DNA of 64,000 nucleotides from a bacterium (lineage in GTDB: Bacteria > Desulfobacterota > Binatia > DP-6): contig JAHCID010000001.1 of assembly GCA_026129405.1 (NCBI GenBank), positions 62,001 to 126,000 on the forward strand, written 5' to 3'. Shown here in pieces: positions 18,177 through 25,395 of this stretch (its first letter is position 1; every line of letters begins with the position of its first letter). Both the position numbers and the translations under genes were made by a program. Under the pieces are notes generated by a model. It was given only the letters and a program-made list of their open reading frames with translations, did no database searches and had not been told where the DNA came from.

Positions 18177-18857
18177 GTGTTCACGGGCATCATCCAGTCG
18201 ACCGGCCGCATCGAGCGGATCGCGAAGCAGGGCACCGGGCTGCGCCTGACCCTGCGGCCCGACCGCGCGATGCCGCGCCTGGCCCTCGGCGAGAGCGTCG
18301 CCGTCTCGGGCGCCTGCCTGACGGTGACGAGCGGCACCGGACGCCGCTTCACCGTCGATGTCTCCCCCGAGACGCTGCGCCGCACGACGCTCGGCACCGC
18401 CATCCGGGGGCGGCGCGTCAATCTCGAGCGCGCGCTGCGTCTCGGCGACCGCATGGGCGGCCACGTCGTCCAGGGCCACGTCGACGCCGTCGGCCGGGTC
18501 GACGCCATCACCCCCGACGGCGACTGGGTGCTCTACCGCTTCAAGGCCCCGCGCGGCGTCGCGCCCTATCTCGTCGAGAAGGGCTCGATCGCGATCGACG
18601 GCGTCAGCCTCACCGTCTTCGCCTGCCAGGGCGGCACGTTCACCGTGGCCCTGATCCCGCACACGCTGAAGGCGACGACGCTGATCGACCGCGTCCCCGG
18701 CGACGCGGTCAACCTCGAGGCCGACATCCTGCTGAAGCAGATCGCGGCCATGCTGAAGTCGCGGCTGCTGCCGGGCACGCGCGCGCCGGTGCAGGCCGCA
18801 CCGGCCAGGGCACGCGCCCGATCGCGACGCACTCCCGCCCGCCGCTCGGCGCGCTGA
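18177..18857 (+). CDS. ribE: Riboflavin synthase alpha chain
   Basis: A 226-residue enzyme that dismutates two 6,7-dimethyl-8-ribityllumazine molecules into riboflavin and the pyrimidine precursor. It begins with the invariant MFTGIIQ from a GTG codon and holds two lumazine-binding barrels: GACLTV and GHVVQGHVDAVG in the first to second junction and IDGVSLTV in the second. Normal length is about 200 residues; here the conserved part ends near residue 197 and is followed by a tail of about 28 residues made almost only of Arg, Ala, Pro and Thr. No other rib gene is adjacent and no FMN riboswitch fits in the 10-base gap upstream. Confidence 0.9.
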   Translation: MFTGIIQSTGRIERIAKQGTGLRLTLRPDRAMPRLALGESVAVSGACLTVTSGTGRRFTVDVSPETLRRTTLGTAIRGRRVNLERALRLGDRMGGHVVQGHVDAVGRVDAITPDGDWVLYRFKAPRGVAPYLVEKGSIAIDGVSLTVFACQGGTFTVALIPHTLKATTLIDRVPGDAVNLEADILLKQIAAMLKSRLLPGTRAPVQAAPARARARSRRTPARRSAR

Positions 18858-18860
18858 GCC

Positions 18861-20159
18861 TCAGGCGGAGCCGGCCGGCGGAATCCCGGCCAGGTGGGGC
18901 AGCAGCACCGAGGCCGGATCGACCTCCGACCCGAGCTGCTTGCCGACGCCCGAGAGGATGCCCATCACCCGGCCCACGAGGAGGATGTCGCCGGGGATCT
19001 GCACCAGCGGATTGCGCTTCAGCGCGTCCGGCACCTCGTCGTTGAACTTGGCGACGATCTCCGCGTCGGCGTAGGCGCGCCCGTTGCGCAGCGCGAAGCC
19101 GAGGAACGCCTCGCCCAGCACGGCGAGGCTCTCGTCGGACTCGTCGCGGGTGCGGAAGCCGAGGCCGCGGAAGGCCGCCGCGATCGCCGCCGCGTCGCCG
19201 GACACGATCGCGAACGTCAGCCGCAGGATGCCCTCGCGGAAGTCCGGCGGCAGCGACTTGGCGAGGCCGAAGTCGAGCAGCACGAGGCGCGGCCCCGGCT
19301 GGACGAGGATGTTCCCCGGATGCGGATCGCCGTGGAAGAAGCCGTGGGTGAGGATCATCTCGGCGAACAGCTCGGAGAGCCGCCGCGCGACGTCCCTCGG
19401 GTCGACGCCCATGCGCTCCAGCGCGGCGAGGTCGGTGCAACGGACGCCCGCGGCGAACTCGGTGACGAGGACGCGCCGCGACGACAGCTCGCGCACCACC
19501 CGCGGCACCATGACGTCGTCGCGACCGGCGAGGCATGCGGCCATGCGCTCGGCGTTCTCGGCCTCGTGCAGGAAGTCGAGCTCCAGCGGCACGAGCTTCG
19601 TCACCTCGTCGACCAGCACGCGGAAGTCGAAGCGCGGCTCGAGGCGCGCGAGGAGGCCGACGAGGAGCGCGAAGTTGCCGATGTCGTCGCGCACCACGTC
19701 GGCGATCTCGGGGTACTGGATCTTCACCGCGACCTCGCGGCCGTCGTGCAGGCGCGCGCGGTGCACCTGGGCCAGCGACGCCGAGGCCAGCGGTCGCTCG
19801 TCGAAGCGCGCGAACGCCGTGTCGACCGAGCGGCCGAGAGCGGCCTCGAGGTGCGGCCGCAGGCGCGCCAGCGGCCGCGGCGGTACGCGGTCCTGGAGCC
19901 GCGAGAGGACGGTGACGAACTGGTCGGGCAGGATGTCGGCGCGCGAGCCGAGGAACTGACAGACCTTGATCGGCAAACCCTGGAGGCGGATGGCGAGGTC
20001 GTACGCCGCCTCGGCGCTCCACTGATGATGGCGGTGCAGGGCTTCGTCGGGCTCGCCGACGCCGAGCCGGTAGCGCAGCTGGACGCCCTTGTAGCCGGCG
20101 TACACGCGCGCCACGAGCGCGGCCTGGGCGGCGAAGCGTCGCGGGCGTCCCGAGATCAT
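18861..20159 (-). CDS. ABC1/UbiB (AarF) family atypical kinase
   Basis: A 432-residue protein of the ABC1/ADCK/UbiB family, linked to ubiquinone synthesis or lipid/quinone homeostasis. The kinase-like fold is readable: PLASASLAQVHRA in place of the Ala-rich loop, VAVKIQYP with the nucleotide-binding Lys, GFFHGDPHPGNI as catalytic loop and LLDFG as metal motif. The family's KxGQ motif, which blocks the substrate site, reads KVCQF: Gly is replaced by Cys. It lacks the C-terminal membrane helices of UbiB. It converges with ribE, ends 3 bases from it, and is divergent from the small gene at 20241. Confidence 0.85.
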   Translation of the reverse strand: MISGRPRRFAAQAALVARVYAGYKGVQLRYRLGVGEPDEALHRHHQWSAEAAYDLAIRLQGLPIKVCQFLGSRADILPDQFVTVLSRLQDRVPPRPLARLRPHLEAALGRSVDTAFARFDERPLASASLAQVHRARLHDGREVAVKIQYPEIADVVRDDIGNFALLVGLLARLEPRFDFRVLVDEVTKLVPLELDFLHEAENAERMAACLAGRDDVMVPRVVRELSSRRVLVTEFAAGVRCTDLAALERMGVDPRDVARRLSELFAEMILTHGFFHGDPHPGNILVQPGPRLVLLDFGLAKSLPPDFREGILRLTFAIVSGDAAAIAAAFRGLGFRTRDESDESLAVLGEAFLGFALRNGRAYADAEIVAKFNDEVPDALKRNPLVQIPGDILLVGRVMGILSGVGKQLGSEVDPASVLLPHLAGIPPAGSA

Positions 20160-20240
20160 CGGCGCAGTCTGTGGGCACGGCCGTCCGGACGCAACGCCGG
20201 CTTGCGGGCGCGCGGGCCGAGCGGCTATCGAGCCCCCCGG

Positions 20241-20444
20241 ATGGACGCCATCGGGGACCCGAGCGACGCCGACGCCATCCGCGTGGGCGCACGGGTGATC
20301 ACGCTCCAGCGCCCCGGCATCTTCACCGTCGTCGCGCGCGCGGGGCGCATCTGCGAGATCGCCGGCGCGGACGGGACGCGGCTGCGCCTGCTCGACGTGG
20401 CGCTGCGTACGGTCGTCGACCCCGACACCGACCCGCCGGCCTGA
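20241..20444 (+). CDS. Small hypothetical protein
   Basis: A 67-residue acidic protein, possibly a small beta-barrel or SH3-like fold judged from its alternating hydrophobic strands (ARVITLQRPGIFTVVARAG). No family is recognised. It starts with ATG 81 bases from the ABC1 gene's start on the opposite strand and ends three bases from the oxygenase gene's stop. The clean fit between neighbours and normal codon composition support it. Confidence 0.45.
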   Translation: MDAIGDPSDADAIRVGARVITLQRPGIFTVVARAGRICEIAGADGTRLRLLDVALRTVVDPDTDPPA

Positions 20445-20447
20445 GCG

Positions 20448-21143
20448 TCATGCGGCGTCGTGGAAGATGACGCCGAGCGCGAAGCGCACGCCGCTGCGCA
20501 CCTCGCCGACGCCGTGCCGCACGCTCACGCGGTACGTGCCGCGGGTGCCCTGCACCGGGCGGTGCTGGTTCGGGAAGACCACGGCCTGCCCGCGTCCGAG
20601 CGGCACCACGCGCGCGATCGACTGGGCGCGCGGCCGCTGCTCGACGAGCAGGAACTCGCCGCCGCTGAAGTCCGCGCCGGGACGCGACAGGAGGATCGTC
20701 GCCTGGAGCGGGAAGGCGACCTCGCCGTAGCGGTCCTGATGGAGACAGTTGTAGCCGCCGGCGGCGTAGCGCAGCAGGAGCGGCGTCGGCCGGCGCTGCC
20801 CCGCCGCCGCGCAGCGGGCGAGGAAGCGGTCCAGCGTCGGCGGCAGGTCGGCGTCGCCGCAGGCGCGCGCCAGGAGCGGATACAGCCCGGCGCGCAGCGC
20901 GGCGACGAGCGGCGGCAGCGGCGCCGCGAAGTAGCGATACGTGCCCTCGCCGAAGCGGAAGCGGGCCATGTCGACCGTGCGGCGGAAGCGCGCGTCGTCG
21001 TTCCACGTGCGCACGAGCGCGTCGCACTCCGCGGCGGCCAGCAGCGGCGGCGTCAGCGCCCAGCCCTGGACCGCCAGATCGCGCGCCAGCGCCGCCGGAT
21101 CGATCCGCGCGACCCGGCGCGCGACGGCGTCGGCGGCGCTCAT
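20448..21143 (-). CDS. 2-oxoglutarate/Fe(II)-dependent oxygenase
   Basis: A 231-residue dioxygenase of the double-stranded beta-helix fold. The iron site is HQDRYG (His-x-Asp) with a distal His in YRVSVRHGV, and an Arg shortly after (VRSGVRFALGVIFHDA) that would bind 2-oxoglutarate. Proteins of this pattern (COG3826-like) often lie beside alkylation-repair genes. Here it is the last gene of a minus-strand set of ECF sigma factor, Ogt-Ada fusion and oxygenase, and its start overlaps the fusion's stop as ATGA. An oxidative dealkylation role like that of AlkB is an inference from context; it is not an AlkB sequence. Confidence 0.8.
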   Translation of the reverse strand: MSAADAVARRVARIDPAALARDLAVQGWALTPPLLAAAECDALVRTWNDDARFRRTVDMARFRFGEGTYRYFAAPLPPLVAALRAGLYPLLARACGDADLPPTLDRFLARCAAAGQRRPTPLLLRYAAGGYNCLHQDRYGEVAFPLQATILLSRPGADFSGGEFLLVEQRPRAQSIARVVPLGRGQAVVFPNQHRPVQGTRGTYRVSVRHGVGEVRSGVRFALGVIFHDAA

Positions 21144-21862
21144 GCGTCGCTCGGCCGGCAGGCGCGGCACGGCCGGTAGCCGACCTCGCCCGCGTCGGCG
21201 ACGCTCGCGAACGTCACCCGCCGGTCGCCGCGCACGCGCGCCAGGTCGGGACAGCCGACGCGGCAGACGATCCGCGTCGTGGTGCAGCCCTCGAGCGCCG
21301 GTGTGCGCCGCTCGAGCGCGAGCAGCGCGGCCTTGAGCGACGGCCCGGCGCCGAGCGAGTAGCCGCCGAGCCCGCCGTCGCTGCGCAGGACGCGGTGACA
21401 GGGGACGAGGAGCGGCACCGGGTTGCGGCCGAGCGCCGTGCCGACGGCACGCACCGCCCGCGGCGCCCCCGCGCACGCCGCGATCCAGGCGTAGGGCCGC
21501 GTCTCGCCGAACGGGATCGCCGCCGCCGCGTCGAGCACGCGGCGCTGGAACGGCGCCACCGCCGACAGGTCGACGGGCACCGAGAACCAGCTCCGCGTCC
21601 CCGCGAGGTAGGCGGCCAGCTCGTCGCGCGCCCGCTCGACGTGGCGGCGCGCGGCGCGATCGACGGGCGTGACCTGGACGCCCGGCTGCACGGCGGTCAC
21701 GCCCGCCGCGCTCGCCGTCACCGCGACCTCGCCCAGCAGGCGATCGACGGCGGCGCGCTCGTCGCGCAGGCGGGCGAGCGCGCGCCGGGCGAGATCGGGC
21801 GGCGGGGTCGTGGGCGCGAAGTGCGCCCGCAGCAGATCATCCACGGCGTCGGACGGATGCAT
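21140..21862 (-). CDS. O6-alkylguanine-DNA alkyltransferase fused to a C-terminal Ada zinc domain
   Basis: A 240-residue protein with unusual domain order. Residues about 1-65 are an uncharacterised helical segment. Residues about 70-180 are a complete Ogt/MGMT domain: FQRRVLDAAAAIPFG, the DNA-binding ARAVGT-like segment VRAVGTALGRNP, and acceptor cysteine C155 in PCHRV. Residues about 190-238 match the Ada methylphosphotriester-sensing zinc domain: C200 and C204 in VCRVGCP, then C232 and C235 in RPCRACRP, equal to E. coli Ada C38, C42, C69 and C72. In Ada this domain is N-terminal and followed by an AraC domain; here it is C-terminal and no AraC domain exists. It overlaps the upstream sigma factor by 26 bases and the oxygenase by 4. 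Confidence 0.85.
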   Translation of the reverse strand: MHPSDAVDDLLRAHFAPTTPPPDLARRALARLRDERAAVDRLLGEVAVTASAAGVTAVQPGVQVTPVDRAARRHVERARDELAAYLAGTRSWFSVPVDLSAVAPFQRRVLDAAAAIPFGETRPYAWIAACAGAPRAVRAVGTALGRNPVPLLVPCHRVLRSDGGLGGYSLGAGPSLKAALLALERRTPALEGCTTTRIVCRVGCPDLARVRGDRRVTFASVADAGEVGYRPCRACRPSDA

Positions 21863-22400
21863 GACGGTCCTCCTCGCCGAGCGCCGCGTGCAGGATGCGC
21901 TTCCCGCGCGCGAGCTGGCTCTTCACGGTATTGACGGAGATGCCGCGCACCCGCGCGAGCTCGGCGTGCGACAGCCCGTCGACGTAGCGCAGGGCGAGCA
22001 GCACGCGCGCCTCGCGCGGCACGCGGGCGAGCGCCCGATCGACGTCGAGCGCGCCGGCGTCGGCCGCCGCCGCGACGCCACCCGCCGGGAGCGCGGCGGC
22101 GGTCCGCGCCGTACGCGCGGCGCGGCGCAGCTCGTCGATGCAGACGTTGGCGAGGATGCGGTACAGCCACGTCGACACCGCCCATTCGGGCCGGTACGAG
22201 CCCGCCGCGGTCCAGCAGCGCACCAGCGCCAGCTGCACGGCGTCCTCGGCGTCGGCCGCGGTGGGGAGCAGACGCCGGGCCACGACGTGCAGCCGGGGCG
22301 TGTAGCGCTCCGCCAGGGCGGCGAAGGCGCCGGCGTCGCCGCCCGCGATCCGTTGCATGAGGGCGCGCTCCTCGTCTGCCGCCGGTTCGGTGGCTCGCAT
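21837..22400 (-). CDS. ECF-type RNA polymerase sigma factor
   Basis: A 187-residue sigma-70 family protein with region 2 (PRLHVVARRLLPTAADAEDAVQ and STWLYRILANVCIDELRR) and region 4 (REARVLLALRYVDGLSHAELA and VRGISVNTVKSQLARGK), joined by an Ala-rich linker; regions 1.1 and 3 are absent, as in ECF factors. Its 3' end overlaps the Ogt-Ada fusion gene by 26 bases, so translation of the two is likely coupled. No classical anti-sigma gene with a membrane helix follows. It probably directs transcription of its own operon, an alkylation-repair set. Confidence 0.85.
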   Translation of the reverse strand: MRATEPAADEERALMQRIAGGDAGAFAALAERYTPRLHVVARRLLPTAADAEDAVQLALVRCWTAAGSYRPEWAVSTWLYRILANVCIDELRRAARTARTAAALPAGGVAAAADAGALDVDRALARVPREARVLLALRYVDGLSHAELARVRGISVNTVKSQLARGKRILHAALGEEDRHASVRRRG

Positions 22401-22407
22401 GATCGGT

Positions 22408-22421
22408 CGGATGTACGTCCG
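22408..22421. promoter_or_regulatory. 14-bp palindromic element before the ECF sigma gene
   Basis: CGGATGTACGTCCG is a near-perfect inverted repeat with one mismatch pair. It lies 8 bases upstream of the ATG of the sigma gene, in a 48-base gap before the 3' end of the ThiO-like gene. It could be an operator or part of the leader; no match to a known ECF promoter was made. Confidence 0.3.
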
Positions 22422-22448
22422 CCGGCGTCCGGAGGGGTGGAACGGGGA

Positions 22449-23553
22449 TCAGGCCGGCAGAAACGGGATCGCTTCGGGCGGCGGCGGCGTCCCGGCGACC
22501 AGCGCGGCGACGGTCTCGGCCGCGATCGGGGCGAGGAGGATGCCGTTGCGGTAGTGCCCGCTCGCCACGATCAGGTTCTCCAGCGACGGCTCGCGGCCGA
22601 CGAGCGGTCCACCCGCGGGCGCGCAGGGCCGGATGCCGGCCCACAGCCGCCGGATCGGCCAGCCCGCCGCCTCGGGTACGATCCGCGCGAGGTCGGCGAG
22701 CAGCGTCGCGACGCCGGTGGCGGTGACCGCGCGCGCGAAGCCCTGCGGCTCGACGGTGCCGCCGCACCACGCCTCGTCGGGCGGCTGCGGCGTGAGGCAG
22801 CCGTCGGCGTGCATGACGACGTGGCGCAGCGCCGCGGGCGGCATCGCCAGCGCGAGCATCTGCCCCGGCACCGGCACGACGCCGACGTCGGGTGCGAGAC
22901 CGGCGATGCGCGGCGTCCACGCGCCGGCGGCCAGCACCACCGTCCCGGGCGCGACCCAGGTGTCGGTGATGCGTACCCGCGCGACACGGTCGCCCGCCCG
23001 CACCGCCGCGTGCACCTCGCCGCCGGGGACGAGCACCGCCCCCCGCTTCCAGGCCGCGGCTGCGAGCGCCGCGACCAGGCGGCCGCTGTGCACCGTGGCG
23101 TCGCCGGCGAAGCGGGCGGCGCCGAGCGCGGCGGGCGTCACCCGCGGCTCCGCGGCGCGCAGCGCCGCGGCGATCGAGCCACTCGGCCGCGAAGCCGGCG
23201 GCGGCCTGGCGCGACGCCATCGCGCGCAGCGCCGTCGCTTCGAGCGCCGCGCACGCCAGCTGGAGGACGCCGCAGACGCGGAACGCGACGTCGATGCCGG
23301 TGTCCGCCTCGAGCGACGCCGCCAGCGCGTCGAGGCGCGCGCGGCTGGCACGGCGCAGGGCGAGACGCGGCCCGTCGTCGTCGCCGCTCGCCGCCGCGAG
23401 CACGCCCGCGGCGGCGCCGGACGCCTCGCTGCCGATCGCGCCGCGCTCGGCGAGCAGCACCGACGCCCCCTGCCCCGCCAGGGCGTGCGCGACGGCGCAG
23501 CCGATCACGCCGCCGCCGACGACGAGCACGTCGGGCGCCGCGGGCAGGGTCAC
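22449..23553 (-). pseudogene. thiO: Glycine/D-amino-acid oxidase-like FAD enzyme (ThiO-like), frameshifted
   Basis: The 5' part (GTG at 23553) encodes the FAD-binding motif VLVVGGGVIGCAVA, a SEASGAAAGVLA segment and about 125 residues of a DadA/ThiO oxidase. The frame then breaks close to 23172. The 3' part continues in another frame with AALRAAEPRVTPAALG, TVVLAAGAWTPRI, LWAGIRPCAPAGGPLVGR and LIVASGHYRNGILLAP, the usual end. Removing one G at 23172 (plus-strand view) restores a single protein of about 367 residues. Either the gene is freshly broken or the assembly has a one-base error; the rest is undamaged. ThiO makes the iminoacetate for thiamin thiazole. Its start overlaps the ETF stop as GTGA, so an ETF-linked amine dehydrogenase is an alternative reading. 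Confidence 0.75.
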
Positions 23554-25352
23554 GGCCGCAGCGCGCTCTCGAGGTGGGGCAGCAGCTCGAGCACGTCGGC
23601 GACGACGGTCACGTCGGCCGCCTTGCGAATGGGCGCCTTCGGGCTCTTGTTGACGCCGACGATGGTGCCGGCACGACGCAGCCCGACCATGTGCTCGAGC
23701 GTGCCGCCGACGCCGAGCCCGACGTAGAGGCGCGGCGCGACGGCGCGGCCGGTGAGCCCGATCTGGAGCTGGCGCGGCAGCCAGCCGGCGTCGGTGACCT
23801 CGCGCGTCGCGGCGACCGCACCGCCGATGCGCGCGGCCAGCGCGCAGATCGCCGGCAGCGCCGTCGGTCCGCCGACGCCCTTGCCGACGCCGAGCACGAT
23901 CGGCGCCTCGTCGAGATCGGCGTCCGTGCCCGCCGGCAGCGGCGTCGACGCGGCGACGCGGACGCGCGACGCCGGCGTGCCGGCGTCGAGCCGCACGATC
24001 TCGGCGCGCCGCGACGGATCGGGCCCCGCCGCGTGCAGCAGGCCGGGACGCACCGTCGCCATGTCGGGGATCGTGCGCGACAGGATCGGCGCCACGACGG
24101 TGCCGCCGAACGCCGGCTTCATGGCGCGCACGTTGCCCTCGGGATCGAGCTCGAGGTCGATGGCGTCGCCGGTGAGCCCGAGCCCGAGCCGCGCCGCCAC
24201 CCGCGGTGCGAGGTCGCGGCCGCGCACCGTCGAGCCGAGCAGCACGAGCCGCGGGCGGCGCGTGCGGATCGCGGTCGCGAGGATCTCGGCGTGTGCGTCG
24301 GTGGTGTACGGGTCGAGGGCCTCGTGGTCGGCGACCAAGATGCGATCGGCGCCCGCGGCGGCGAGCGCGGCGGCGTGGGCCGCGCCCGGGCCGATCACGA
24401 CCGCCTCGACCGGAGCGCCGAGCGCCGTGGCGAGCAGCGCGGCCTTGGTGAGCAGCTCGAACGTGACCGGCCGCACCGCGACCGCATGGCTCTCTACCAC
24501 GACCCACACCGGCGGCGCGTTGCCCGGCGTGCGCGCGGGCAACGGCTCGCGCGGCGGCGCGGGCGTGAGGGCGCCGAGCGCGTGCAGCCGCTCGCGCAGC
24601 CGCGCCGCCAGCTCGGCGACGTCGCCCCCCTCGAGGATATCGCCGGCGCGCGTCACCGCCACCTCTTCCAGCTGCGCCACCCACGTCGGTGAGCCCTCGG
24701 CGCCGACCTGGTTCGGCGCCAGCCCGAGGTCGGCGAGGCTGCGCCCGGCGATCGGCTTCTCGGCCGCGGCCTGGCGCTCCACCTTGTTGGGGAAGCGCTC
24801 CTCGGCGATGTCCTCGGCGACGGAGATCAGCACCGGCAGCGCGCCGGTGACGAGCTCGAAGCCGTCGTCGGTCTCGCGCTCGGCCTCGAAGGTGCGCGCG
24901 ACCGGATCGAGCTCGAGGCGACGCACGACGGTGGCCTGCGCCCAGCCGAGCAGCTCCGCCGTCTCGGGCCCCACCTGACCGGTCTCGGCGTCGACGCTCG
25001 AGCGGCCGACCAGCACGAGATCGGGCGCCTCGGCGCGGATCGCCGCCGCGAGCGCGCGCGCCGTCGCCAGCGTGTCCGAGCCCGCGAGCGCCGGGTCGCC
25101 GACGTGGACGCCGCGGTCGGCGCCGAGCGCGAGGCAGTGCTCCAACGACTCCCGCGCCGCCGGCGGGCCCATCGTCAGCGCGACCACCTCGCCGCCGTGC
25201 TTCGCGCGCAGCGCGACCGCCGCGACGAGCGCGCGTACGTCGAAGGCGCTCGCCTCGCCGCGGACGCCGTCGCGCACGAGCCGCTTCGTCTCCGGGTCGA
25301 AGCGGAGCTGGGACATGATCGGGACGTGCTTCACGCACACGACGACGCGCAT
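23550..25352 (-). CDS. Fused electron transfer flavoprotein, EtfB-EtfA in one chain
   Basis: A 600-residue single polypeptide. Residues 1 to about 255 are the beta subunit: VVVCVKHVPI, AFDVRALVAAVALR, VVALTMGPP, DAETGQVGPETAELLG and EERFPNK. Residues about 270-600 are the alpha subunit, with VWVVVESHA opening it and the FAD domain at the end: YVGLGVGGTLEHMVGLRRAGTIVGVN, KAPIRKAADVTVVAD. The two are normally separate genes. ETF takes electrons from acyl-CoA and amine dehydrogenases and passes them to ETF:quinone oxidoreductase. No such dehydrogenase or quinone oxidoreductase gene is adjacent; the next gene downstream is a ThiO-like FAD enzyme overlapping by GTGA. Confidence 0.85.
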   Translation of the reverse strand: MRVVVCVKHVPIMSQLRFDPETKRLVRDGVRGEASAFDVRALVAAVALRAKHGGEVVALTMGPPAARESLEHCLALGADRGVHVGDPALAGSDTLATARALAAAIRAEAPDLVLVGRSSVDAETGQVGPETAELLGWAQATVVRRLELDPVARTFEAERETDDGFELVTGALPVLISVAEDIAEERFPNKVERQAAAEKPIAGRSLADLGLAPNQVGAEGSPTWVAQLEEVAVTRAGDILEGGDVAELAARLRERLHALGALTPAPPREPLPARTPGNAPPVWVVVESHAVAVRPVTFELLTKAALLATALGAPVEAVVIGPGAAHAAALAAAGADRILVADHEALDPYTTDAHAEILATAIRTRRPRLVLLGSTVRGRDLAPRVAARLGLGLTGDAIDLELDPEGNVRAMKPAFGGTVVAPILSRTIPDMATVRPGLLHAAGPDPSRRAEIVRLDAGTPASRVRVAASTPLPAGTDADLDEAPIVLGVGKGVGGPTALPAICALAARIGGAVAATREVTDAGWLPRQLQIGLTGRAVAPRLYVGLGVGGTLEHMVGLRRAGTIVGVNKSPKAPIRKAADVTVVADVLELLPHLESALRP

Positions 25353-25395
25353 CGCCCGTGGTTTCAGCACATCGCGCCGGGCGCGAAAAGGCGCG

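Noticed and set aside
23550-25352. EtfB-EtfA joined by a sequencing error removing a stop
   Set aside because: The linker is in frame, has normal composition and no start or Shine-Dalgarno near the alpha-domain onset, so a true fusion is the simpler reading.
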